Origin: Hyphomicrobiales bacterium
GTDB taxonomy: Bacteria; Pseudomonadota; Alphaproteobacteria; Rhizobiales; Xanthobacteraceae
Assembly (NCBI GenBank): GCA_023269635.1
Contig: JAHFPN010000008.1
Location: 1 to 39,490 of the forward strand
DNA: 39,490 nt
Direction: 5' to 3'
Part shown: piece by piece, positions 11,182-22,056 of the stretch
Position numbering within the stretch: position 1 is the stretch's first letter
Layout of the letters: each line of letters starts with the position of its first letter
Notes under the pieces: model-generated
Databases searched by the model: none
What the model was told of the DNA's origin: nothing
Seen by the model: only the letters and a program-made list of their open reading frames with translations
Made by a program: the position numbers and the translations under genes

Positions 11182-11355
11182 GTCATCCCGGGCGCAGCGC
11201 AGCACGCCGGAAGTCAGGGCTACCTGACTTCCGGAACATTTTTGGTAACGCAAGTCGGATATATCCGACTTGCGATGTGATGCGCTGCAGACTCGGGATC
11301 GCACGCGGCTCAAGCGATCCCGGCTCTCGGCGCTACGCGCCTCGGCCGGGATGAC
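11182..11355. repeat. Mosaic palindromic intergenic repeat element
   Basis: 10-bp terminal inverted repeats gtcatcccgg (11182-11191) / ccgggatgac (11346-11355) enclosing three further inverted repeats (11207-11234, 11249-11274, 11294-11322); fills the gap between two convergent genes. Confidence 0.75.
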
Positions 11356-11358
11356 GGG

Positions 11359-12165
11359 TCAAGTTTGATGCGCCGACAAATCGCGGATCGTCGGCCGCTT
11401 GCCCGATAGCGGGTTGTTCTCGTCCCAGCGATACTCAAGCGTCTCGAAGCGCATCGAGCGCGCGTCGATCATCAGGAGTCGGCCGAGGAGCCCCTCGCCG
11501 AAGCCGACGATCAGGCGGATCGCCTCCAACGCGGCAAGCGCACCCGCAACACCGGCGAGCGCGCCCAGAATGCCGGCCTCGGCGCAGGCCGGCACCGTGC
11601 CCGGCGGCGGCGGCTCCGGGAACAGGCAGCGATAAGTTGGATTGGGCTTGCCGTCCGTGCCGTGCTCGTGGGCACGGATCGTGGTGAGCGTCGCGTCGAA
11701 GGTGCCGAGCGCGGCGGTGACGAGCGGACGCTTGGCGAAAAAGCACGCATCGGAGACGAGATAGCGGGTGGCAAAATTGTCCGAACCGTCGAGCACCACC
11801 TCATGGGCCGAGACCAGCTTCAGCGCATTCGACGCGTCGAGCCGGACCGCGTGCGGCTCCACCACGACGTTCGGATTCAAGCGGCGGATCGCGGCTGCGG
11901 CACTCTCGGTCTTCATGCGGCCGAGATCGGGCGTCGCATGGATCACCTGCCGCTGCAGGTTGGAGAGCGCGACCTTGTCGTCGTCGACGATGCCGAGCGT
12001 GCCGACCCCGGCGGCCGCGAGATAGAGCAGCGCCGGCGAGCCGATGCCGCCCGCGCCCACCACCAGCACGCGCGCGGCCTTCAGGCGTTGCTGGCCGGGC
12101 CCGCCCACCTCGCGCAGCACGATGTGGCGGGCATAGCGCTCCAGCTCTTCGGCGGAGAAGGCCAT
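11359..12165 (-). CDS. moeB: HesA/MoeB/ThiF family adenylyltransferase
   Basis: ERYARHIVLREVGGPGQQRLKAARVLVVGAGGIGSPALLYLAAAGVGTLGIVDDDKV, DGSDNFATRYLV; no C-terminal rhodanese domain visible. Confidence 0.88.
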   Translation of the reverse strand: MAFSAEELERYARHIVLREVGGPGQQRLKAARVLVVGAGGIGSPALLYLAAAGVGTLGIVDDDKVALSNLQRQVIHATPDLGRMKTESAAAAIRRLNPNVVVEPHAVRLDASNALKLVSAHEVVLDGSDNFATRYLVSDACFFAKRPLVTAALGTFDATLTTIRAHEHGTDGKPNPTYRCLFPEPPPPGTVPACAEAGILGALAGVAGALAALEAIRLIVGFGEGLLGRLLMIDARSMRFETLEYRWDENNPLSGKRPTIRDLSAHQT

Positions 12166-12284
12166 GGCATTGATCCCGGCGACGCCCCACCTTAGAGCAA
12201 GTTTCCCGCGCGCAGGAGAGAGGCCGGCGATTGCCGCGGCCGCGCCGGACCGCTAGCAGGAAGCGCCGAACTTAAGAGAGAATC

Positions 12285-12956
12285 ATGCCCCTCAAGGTCG
12301 CCATCGTTCCGGTCACGCTGTTCGCCCAGAACTGCTCGATCCTGGTCGAGCAAGCGAGCGGCCGCGCCGCCATCGTCGACCCGGGCGGCGACTTACCGAA
12401 CATTCGCGCCGCGATCGACGAGCTCAAGGTCACGCCCGAGAAGATCTTCTTGACCCACGGCCACATCGACCATGCAGGCGGGGCGGCGGAGCTGGCTGAG
12501 GCGCTCGCGATCCCGGTCGAGGGCCCGGCCGAGGCCGACGCCTTCCTGCTCGCCCGGCTCGCCGAAAGCGGCCGGCAATTCCGCATGGCCGAAGCGCGCG
12601 CGGTGACGCCGGACCGCTGGCTCAAGGAGGGCGATACGATCGAGTTCGGCGGAATTGCGCTCGAGGTGCTCGCGGTCCCCGGCCATACGCCCGGACACCT
12701 CGTCTTCGTGCACGCGGCGGCGCGGCTGGCGATCGTGGGCGACACCTTGTTTGCGGGTTCGGTCGGCCGGACGGACTTGCCCTATGGCGACCACGCGACG
12801 CTGATCCGCGGCATCCAGGAGAAGCTGCTCCCCCTCGGCGATGACTTTACGATCCTACCGGGCCACGGCCCGGCCTCGACCATCGGCGCGGAGCGGCAGA
12901 GCAATCCGTTCCTGCGCGCCCCCTCCCATCCCTCCTCCGCTCGCGTGGGAGGGTAA
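12285..12956 (+). CDS. MBL-fold metallo-hydrolase (glyoxalase II-like)
   Basis: LTHGHIDHAGG (HxHxDH), VPGHTPGHLVF, VGDTLFAGSVGRTDLP, LPGHGPASTIGAER. Confidence 0.93.
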   Translation: MPLKVAIVPVTLFAQNCSILVEQASGRAAIVDPGGDLPNIRAAIDELKVTPEKIFLTHGHIDHAGGAAELAEALAIPVEGPAEADAFLLARLAESGRQFRMAEARAVTPDRWLKEGDTIEFGGIALEVLAVPGHTPGHLVFVHAAARLAIVGDTLFAGSVGRTDLPYGDHATLIRGIQEKLLPLGDDFTILPGHGPASTIGAERQSNPFLRAPSHPSSARVGG

Positions 12957-12965
12957 GGTTGGGGG
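12921..12965. repeat. Short palindromic C/G-tract repeat spanning the end of the MBL gene
   Basis: ccctcccatccctcctccgctcgcgtgggagggtaaggttgggg; arms ccctcc (12930-12935) / ggaggg (12948-12953); resembles dispersed rhizobial intergenic repeats. Confidence 0.5.
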
Positions 12966-12966
12966 C

Positions 12967-13968
12967 ATGACGAGAGCCATCCGCATCCACCAGAATGGTG
13001 GCCCGGAAGTGCTGCGCTGGGAGGAGATCGAGCTCCCGGCTCCGGCCCCCGGCGAGTTACGCATTCGCCACACCGCAATCGGCGTCAATTTTTCCGACGT
13101 GAACGTGCGCCGAGGAGGCTTTTATCTGGCCCGACCGCTCAAGTTTCCGGTCGTCCTCGGCAACGAGGCGGCGGGCGTGGTCGAGCGCGTAGGGCCCGGC
13201 GCGACGGAATTCAAACCGGGCGACCGCGTCGTCTATGCCGGCATGGAGGGCGGATTCTACGAGGACACCGGCGCCTATGCGGAGGCGCGCAACGTCCCCG
13301 GCGCGCGCCTGATCCGGCTGCCGGAGGGGATTTCCGACCGGCAAGCGGCGGCGCTGATGGTCAAGGGCTTAACCGCGTCGCTGATCGTGAACCGGCTGTT
13401 CCGGCCGAAAGTCGGCGACCCCATCCTGATCCACGCGGCTGCGAGCGGCGTCGGGCTGATCCTCTGCCAATGGTGCAAGCACCTGGGCGCCACCGTGCTC
13501 GGCACCGTGGGCTCGCGCGAGAAGGCGAAGATCGCCGGAGCGCATGGCTGCGACCACGCCATTCTCTATTGCGAGACGGATTTCGTGCCGGCCGTGCGGC
13601 GGCTCGTTCCCCCCGGCGTCGCCGCCGTGTTCGACGGCGTCGGCAAGGATACGTTCATGGCCTCGCTCGACTGCGTGCGGCCGTTCGGCATGCTGGTGAA
13701 TTACGGAAACGCGTCGGGGCCCGTGCCGCCGCTCGATCTCCTGCTATTGGCGAAGAAGGGATCGCTCTCTGTCGCGCGCCCGGCGCTCTCGAGCCTGACC
13801 GGCGATACGGCGACCATGCGCGCGGCGGCGGCGGAACTGTTCGAGCTGGTGAAGCGCGGCATTCTCAAGGTCGAGATCGGCGCCACCTATGCGCTCCGCG
13901 ACGCGGCCAGCGCGCACCGCGATCTCGAGGCGCGCAAGTCGACGGGCTCGATGGTGCTGGTGCCTTGA
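12967..13968 (+). CDS. Zinc-independent quinone oxidoreductase (NADPH:quinone reductase family)
   Basis: MTRAIRIHQNGGPEVLRWEEIELPAPAPGELRIRHTAIGVNFSDV, HAAASGVGLILCQWCKHLGATVLGTVGS. Confidence 0.93.
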   Translation: MTRAIRIHQNGGPEVLRWEEIELPAPAPGELRIRHTAIGVNFSDVNVRRGGFYLARPLKFPVVLGNEAAGVVERVGPGATEFKPGDRVVYAGMEGGFYEDTGAYAEARNVPGARLIRLPEGISDRQAAALMVKGLTASLIVNRLFRPKVGDPILIHAAASGVGLILCQWCKHLGATVLGTVGSREKAKIAGAHGCDHAILYCETDFVPAVRRLVPPGVAAVFDGVGKDTFMASLDCVRPFGMLVNYGNASGPVPPLDLLLLAKKGSLSVARPALSSLTGDTATMRAAAAELFELVKRGILKVEIGATYALRDAASAHRDLEARKSTGSMVLVP

Positions 13969-14092
13969 GCAGGCTGGCCGGCGGCCTCGGTGCGAGGACC
14001 GCCGTACAGAGCAATCCGGGGGCGTTTCTTGAAACGAGCTAGGTTTCAGTACAAGCTACTTTTGGTTGTTCGCGACCACGGGGGACGGACTG

Positions 14093-16993
14093 ATGGCGGC
14101 CTTGAGCACGGAGGAGGTGCTGCGCGATGAAGCGAACGCGATTCACGGCAAAAAACTCTCCGGCAAGAGCGGCAACGCGCTCTATCGCGCACTCAACGAA
14201 TTGAACTCCGCGGCGCTGTGCCTGTCCGGCGGCGGCATCCGCAGCGCCTCGTTCGCGCTCGGCGTGATCCAGGCGCTCGCCGTCCATCCGCGCTCCGCGG
14301 CCGGCGAGCCGGTGCAGAAGCCGGAGGACTCCCTGCTCGCCAAATTTCATTATCTCTCGACCGTGTCGGGTGGCGGCTATATTGGCAGCTGGCTGACGGC
14401 CTGGATAACGCGCGCGGGATTCCCGGCGGTTTGGCGGAACCTGATTGGACGGCCCGACGGCCCCGATATCGAGCCGTCAGCGATCGGCTGGCTGCGCTCC
14501 TACAGCAATTACCTCACGCCCAAGCTCGGCATCACGTCTGCCGACGCTTGGGCCGCCGTCGCCATATATATTCGTAACCTGCTCCTCAATTGGCTAGTCC
14601 TGCTGCCGGTCCTATGCGTGATCCTCATATCTTTGAAGTTGTTCGCCTTTTCGATCGGCTGGATTGGAAGACTTCCGCCGCTGTGGTGTGAGCCACCCTC
14701 CGGCCTGAACAACTCTTTTTATGTTGCGATCGCTGCCGGACTCGCACTGCTGATCGTTTCGCTTAGGTTCACTACGCGGAACCGTCCCACTCGTGGCGCA
14801 AGTACCGCCACACAATCAAGGTTCCTGTGGGGTGGTTTGCTCCCGGCCGTCGCCGCTGCTGTTTTCGTCACGATCGCGCTCGCCATTCCATGCGGTTACG
14901 TTCATGCGCGCAATCTCTTGTTTCCGAACGGACCTTGGTTGCCTGGCTTTCTTGCGTTTGCGGGTGTCGGCGCTTTGGCGTACGCGGCCGCCTGGCTATT
15001 AGCATTACCTCGTCGCCGAAAAGACTCCCTTCGCGATTTGCTAGCCTGGATGATTTCCGGACTGGTCTACGGTTTGATCGTCGTCGCGGGGGTGTGTCTC
15101 TATTATCAGAGCTACGGCGTTGGATTCTGGATATTCCGGGCGTCCGAGGTTGTGCTGCTGGTGTTCGGCGTTTCCTGGCTGCTCGCGGCTCAGCTGATCG
15201 CAGAGATGATTTTTGTCGGACTGACCAGCTATCAAGAAGGCTCGGATTCCGATCGCGAGTGGCTGGCACGCGCTGCCGGCTGGTACATGGTCGTGGCGCT
15301 GGTTTGGTTGGTATTGATGTTTCTGTTCTTCGTCGGCTTGGACTTGACCTTCGCCGTCGGTGAAACGGCCAAGAAATGGCTGGCCGCAGCCGGCGGCGTG
15401 TCCGGTCTGATCACCGTGATCCTCGGCGGCGTGTCCGGTCTGATCACCTTGATCCTCGGCAAGAGTTCGCTAACGCTGGCAAAAGGCGCAGCAAAAGGCG
15501 CAGCCAAAGGCTGGCTACCGATATCGACAAATGTCGTCCTGGCTATCGCCGCTCCGATCTTTGCCGTTGCACTCACGATTTTTGTTTCAGCCTTGCTGGA
15601 TCGCGTTCTTCTCGACGAGTCGCTGATCGAGCTGATGGCTGGACGCGTCAAGTTCGACTCGCTGCCCCCGTGGCTGTCCGCTATGAAATATCTTCTCATT
15701 GCACTGGTCGGGCTGGTCGTGATCGGAATCATCGCTTCGCGATACGTCAACATCAACCGGTTCTCGCTGCACGCGCTCTATCGCAACCGGTCGATCCGCG
15801 CCTTCCTCGGCGCGTCACGGACGGATCGGGAGGCGACGCGTAATCCATTCACCGATTTCGACGTGAGAGATAATCCACGCATACATCAACTCTGGCAGAA
15901 GCCGGGCGATTCGACGCAACAACCGGACGCGACTGGCGCCCCGCGAGGTCCGTTTCATATCGTCAATATTGCGCTCAATATCGTGTCTTCGGAAAAATTG
16001 GCGTGGCAGGAACGCAAGGCGGAGCCCTTCACCGTCAGCCCGCTCCATTCCGGAAGCAGCTGCGTCGGATTCCGTCGCAGCGAAATCTACGGCGATCCGC
16101 AGGGCATCTCGGTCGGTACCGCGATCACCATCTCGGGTGCGGCGGCGAGTCCGAATATGGGTTACCACTCATCTCCGCCCTTGGCGTTGCTGATGACCCT
16201 GTTCAATGTGCGGCTCGGATGGTGGCTGGGCAACCCCAAGCAAGAAAATGAGAAAATCTACCGCGCCGAGGGGCCGCGCTGGGCGATTGTGCCGTTGCTC
16301 AGCGAGATGTTCGGCTTGACCACGGACGAGGGCAGATACGTCAACCTGTCCGACGGCGGCCATTTCGAGAATCTTGGCCTCTATGAGATGGTGCGTCGTC
16401 GTTGCCGCTTCATCTTGGTGAGCGATGCCGGTTGCGATCCAAAATTCGAGTTCGAAGATCTCGGCAATGCTGTGCGCAAGATCGAGATCGATCTGGGAGT
16501 AAAAATTTCATTCGCGCAATTGCAGCAACTCAAGACGCTGCGAACGGTCGACGACGAATCGGGAAAAGGATTGCCCTATTACGCCTTGCGCTCGATCGAC
16601 AATGAGCACATCGGCGACGGCAACGGGGAGAACGGGAAGAAGAACGACGCTCCCTATTACGCCGTCGGCACCATCGAGTATCCGGCGGCCGGCGATGACA
16701 AGGACGGGAGCAAGGGCATCATTCTTTACCTAAAGCCGGCGTTTCATGGAACCGAAAGAAACGTCGGCATTCAAAGCTACGCGATGGCCAAGCCCGATTT
16801 TCCGCACGAGAACACGGCCGACCAGTGGTTCAGCGAATCGCAGTTCGAAAGCTATCGCGCGCTGGGATTCGAAATCACGAATCATGTGCTGGAAGACATT
16901 CGCCGCGCCAACGGTGCACCCGAAGATGCGCCATCGCTCGCTTCGCCCGATGCGATTGCTGAAAAGCTGCGCCAGTCGGGATCGGTCTGGTAA
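14093..16993 (+). CDS. Large multi-TM patatin-like phospholipase family protein
   Basis: Oxyanion motif LCLSGGGIRSASFALGVIQAL, nucleophile STVSGGGYIGSW (Ser codon 14366-14368), Asp motif NLSDGGHFENLGLYEMVRRR (Asp codon 16352-16354); roughly 9-10 hydrophobic segments between them. ORF-track TTG start at 14066 is less likely than ATG 14093, which has ggggga upstream. Confidence 0.88.
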   Translation: MAALSTEEVLRDEANAIHGKKLSGKSGNALYRALNELNSAALCLSGGGIRSASFALGVIQALAVHPRSAAGEPVQKPEDSLLAKFHYLSTVSGGGYIGSWLTAWITRAGFPAVWRNLIGRPDGPDIEPSAIGWLRSYSNYLTPKLGITSADAWAAVAIYIRNLLLNWLVLLPVLCVILISLKLFAFSIGWIGRLPPLWCEPPSGLNNSFYVAIAAGLALLIVSLRFTTRNRPTRGASTATQSRFLWGGLLPAVAAAVFVTIALAIPCGYVHARNLLFPNGPWLPGFLAFAGVGALAYAAAWLLALPRRRKDSLRDLLAWMISGLVYGLIVVAGVCLYYQSYGVGFWIFRASEVVLLVFGVSWLLAAQLIAEMIFVGLTSYQEGSDSDREWLARAAGWYMVVALVWLVLMFLFFVGLDLTFAVGETAKKWLAAAGGVSGLITVILGGVSGLITLILGKSSLTLAKGAAKGAAKGWLPISTNVVLAIAAPIFAVALTIFVSALLDRVLLDESLIELMAGRVKFDSLPPWLSAMKYLLIALVGLVVIGIIASRYVNINRFSLHALYRNRSIRAFLGASRTDREATRNPFTDFDVRDNPRIHQLWQKPGDSTQQPDATGAPRGPFHIVNIALNIVSSEKLAWQERKAEPFTVSPLHSGSSCVGFRRSEIYGDPQGISVGTAITISGAAASPNMGYHSSPPLALLMTLFNVRLGWWLGNPKQENEKIYRAEGPRWAIVPLLSEMFGLTTDEGRYVNLSDGGHFENLGLYEMVRRRCRFILVSDAGCDPKFEFEDLGNAVRKIEIDLGVKISFAQLQQLKTLRTVDDESGKGLPYYALRSIDNEHIGDGNGENGKKNDAPYYAVGTIEYPAAGDDKDGSKGIILYLKPAFHGTERNVGIQSYAMAKPDFPHENTADQWFSESQFESYRALGFEITNHVLEDIRRANGAPEDAPSLASPDAIAEKLRQSGSVW
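15392..15457 (+). repeat. 33-bp tandem duplication inside the patatin-like gene
   Basis: ggcggcgtgtccggtctgatcaccgtgatcctc (15392-15424) repeated at 15425-15457 with one substitution (GTG to TTG). Confidence 0.95.
15479..15511 (+). repeat. 12-bp in-frame tandem repeat (AKGA AKGA AKG)
   Basis: gcaaaaggcgca gcaaaaggcgca gccaaaggc. Confidence 0.9.
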
Positions 16994-16996
16994 TCG

Positions 16997-19525
<2,529 letters not shown>

Positions 19526-19575
19526 CTACCCCGAATGGCCTTATTTCACTTGATCTGTTTCGGCTGTGCAACGAC

Positions 19576-19593
19576 TGCAAACGACCGTTTGCA
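19576..19593. promoter_or_regulatory. 18-bp palindrome upstream of gyrB
   Basis: tgcaaacg-ac-cgtttgca, preceded directly by a related half-site tgcaacgac (19567-19575); lies in the recF-gyrB gap. Confidence 0.5.
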
Positions 19594-19670
19594 AAGGGAT
19601 TTTGGGCGCGTTTTTGCGCGCGATCGCGCGGCCCCCAAATCACCTCCCGGCGCGAGCCGAAAACGGCCCC

Positions 19671-20852
19671 TCAGGCGAGCGGATCGACCCCTGCGGGCGT
19701 CACCTGGAAGCGCTCCGCGCGCTCGGCGAGCGCCGCAAACGCCTCGGGGTCGACGCCGGTCATGAACACCTGGGCGCCCAAGAGCTTCAGCGACTCGAAC
19801 AAGGCCGCGCGCCGTTCCAGGTCGAGGAACGCCGAGACGTCGTCCAAGAGCACGACCGGTGCCAACCCGTGCATCGTGGTCACGAGCCGCGCGTGCGAGA
19901 GCACGAGCCCGACGAGTAGCGCTTTCCGCTCGCCGGTCGAGGCCCGCGCGGCCGCGATCCCCTTGCCCGCGTGCAGGACCAGGAGGTCGGACAGATGCGG
20001 CCCCTCGAGCGTGCGACCGGCGGCGCGGTCGCGCGGCCGCGCCTCGCGCAGGATCGCGCGATAGCGGTCCTCGATTTCGATCGCGGGCTCATTCGAAAGC
20101 GCCGCCTCCATCCAGCCGTCGAGACCGATCTCGGCGGAGGGAAACAGCGAGGTCGGATCGCGCGTGGCTTCGATCTCCGCTTTCAGCCGGCGCACGCATT
20201 CGGCCCGCGCCGCGGCGACCGCGACGCCGAGCTCGGCGACCTCGTGCTCGACCGCATCGAGCCAGCGCGGATCGGGCGAGGCCTCCTCGAGCAGACGGTT
20301 GCGCGAGCGCAGCGCGCGCTCGAGCGCAGCGACGCGGCTGCCGTGCTCGGCGTCGATCGCGAGCACCAGCCGGTCGAGGAAACGCCGGCGCTCGGAGGCG
20401 GGACCGAGAAAGAGCCCGTCCATCTCGGGCACCAGCCACACGACGCGCAAGTGATCGGCGAAGGCCGAGGCCGAGGCGACCGGCTCGCGGTCGATCCGGC
20501 AGCGGCGAAGCGGCTGCACGCCCTCGGCCGGCGGCTCGATCCCGGTGCCGAGCAGGACGTCGCCGAGCGCGCCGGCGACCTCGGCCGCCACCGCCCAGGA
20601 GCCGTCGCCTTCGCTGGAAGCGACCTCTTCCAGCGTCGAGCGGCGCAGGCCGCGGCCCGGCGACAGAAACGAGAGCGCCTCCAAGAGATTGGTCTTGCCG
20701 GCGCCATTCGGGCCCAGGAACAGCACCGGCCGCGCGCCGAATTTCAGGTCGGCGCGGCGATAGGAGCGGAAGTTCGCAAGCTGCAGCCGATGGACGCGCG
20801 CGCGGCGCGCGGCACTCAAGTCGGGCTCGGGCTGTCGCGAAGGGCGGCTCAC
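19671..20852 (-). CDS. recF: DNA replication and repair protein RecF
   Basis: LQLANFRSYRRADLKF, FLGPNGAGKTNLLEALSFLSPGRGLR, VVLLDDVSAFLD; GTG start overlaps the dnaN stop. Confidence 0.96.
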   Translation of the reverse strand: MSRPSRQPEPDLSAARRARVHRLQLANFRSYRRADLKFGARPVLFLGPNGAGKTNLLEALSFLSPGRGLRRSTLEEVASSEGDGSWAVAAEVAGALGDVLLGTGIEPPAEGVQPLRRCRIDREPVASASAFADHLRVVWLVPEMDGLFLGPASERRRFLDRLVLAIDAEHGSRVAALERALRSRNRLLEEASPDPRWLDAVEHEVAELGVAVAAARAECVRRLKAEIEATRDPTSLFPSAEIGLDGWMEAALSNEPAIEIEDRYRAILREARPRDRAAGRTLEGPHLSDLLVLHAGKGIAAARASTGERKALLVGLVLSHARLVTTMHGLAPVVLLDDVSAFLDLERRAALFESLKLLGAQVFMTGVDPEAFAALAERAERFQVTPAGVDPLA

Positions 20853-21964
20853 ACCCGCATCGGCATCAGCACATAGATTGCGCCCGCCGTCTCCTTGTCG
20901 CGGAGCAGCGTGGGCGAGCCCGGATCGGCGAGCTTGAGCTCGGCCTTCTCGCCCTCGATCTGAGCGGCGATATCGAGGAGGTAGCGGCTGTTGAAGCCGA
21001 TATCGAGCGCCTCGGCGCCGTAATCGACCTCGAGCTCCTCGGTGGCGCTGCCCGAATCCGGATTGGTCACCGAAAGCGTGAGCTTGCCGTCGCTGAGCGA
21101 GAGCTTCACCGCGCGCCCGCGCTCGCTCGAAACCGTCGACACGCGATCCACGGCGGCGGCGAACTCGCCTTTGTCGACCACGAGCGTCTTGTCGTTCCCG
21201 AGCGGGATCACGCGGGCATAATCCGGGAAGGTGCCGTCGATCAGTTTCGACGTGAGCACGGTCTTGCCGAGGGTGAAGCGGATCTTGGTGGGCGAGACTT
21301 CGGCCGCGACCTCCTCGCCGGCGTCCTCCAGCAGCCGCTGGACCTCGTTCACGGTCTTGCGCGGCACGATCACGCCCGGCATACCGGCAGCGCCCTTGGG
21401 CGCGGGGATCTCGACCTGGGCCAGGCGATGGCCGTCGGTCGCGACCGCGCGCAGCTTGGCGCCCTTGTCGTCGATCGCGTGGAGATAGATGCCGTTCAGA
21501 TAATAGCGCGTCTCCTCGGTCGAGATCGCGAACTGGGTCTTGTCCAGGAGGCGCTTCAAGTCCTTGGCCGCGAGCGTGAAACGATGCGGCAGCTCGCCGG
21601 CGGCGAGATCCGGGAAGTCGCCCTCCGGCAGGGTCTGCAAGGTGAAACGGGAGCGGCCGGCACGCACGAGCAGGGTCGCGCGGTCACCCGCGGTCTCGAG
21701 TTGCACCTGGGCGCCTTCGGCGAGCTTGAGCACGATGTCATAGAGCATGTGCGCGGGCACGGTGGTGGCGCCCTGGCTCTTCACTTCCGCCGGCACGCTC
21801 TCCACGATCTCGAGATCGAGGTCGGTGGCCTTCAGCTCGAGCCCGGCCTTGCCGGCGCGGATCAGCACGTTCGCCAGAATCGGAATCGTGTTCCGGCGCT
21901 CGACCACGCGGTGGACGTGGGCGAGCGCCTTGACCAACTCGGAACGCTCCAGCGTGACCTTCAT
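20849..21964 (-). CDS. dnaN: DNA polymerase III beta subunit (sliding clamp)
   Basis: MKVTLERSELVKALAHVHRVVERRNTIPILANVLI...; C-terminal YVLMPMRV. Confidence 0.97.
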   Translation of the reverse strand: MKVTLERSELVKALAHVHRVVERRNTIPILANVLIRAGKAGLELKATDLDLEIVESVPAEVKSQGATTVPAHMLYDIVLKLAEGAQVQLETAGDRATLLVRAGRSRFTLQTLPEGDFPDLAAGELPHRFTLAAKDLKRLLDKTQFAISTEETRYYLNGIYLHAIDDKGAKLRAVATDGHRLAQVEIPAPKGAAGMPGVIVPRKTVNEVQRLLEDAGEEVAAEVSPTKIRFTLGKTVLTSKLIDGTFPDYARVIPLGNDKTLVVDKGEFAAAVDRVSTVSSERGRAVKLSLSDGKLTLSVTNPDSGSATEELEVDYGAEALDIGFNSRYLLDIAAQIEGEKAELKLADPGSPTLLRDKETAGAIYVLMPMRV

Positions 21965-22056
21965 GACGAGGCGATCCGGATGGAAACCCTATGATCCGCG
22001 CATTGCACGCGCACCGGACCGGCGACTCTGGCGTTTCGGCACGGCGCGCGCAAGCC

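Noticed and set aside
14093-16993. CBASS/CapV-type anti-phage operon
   Set aside because: Patatin-like effector motifs are present, but no nucleotidyltransferase cyclase, ubiquitin-like or other defence gene is adjacent; neighbours are a quinone reductase and gyrB. The MoeB/ThiF-like gene about 2 kb away looks like an ordinary MoeB with its own context.
19859-21994. 711-aa plus-strand ORF over recF/dnaN
   Set aside because: Antisense shadow of two well-supported genes; Arg/Ala-rich with no domain motif.
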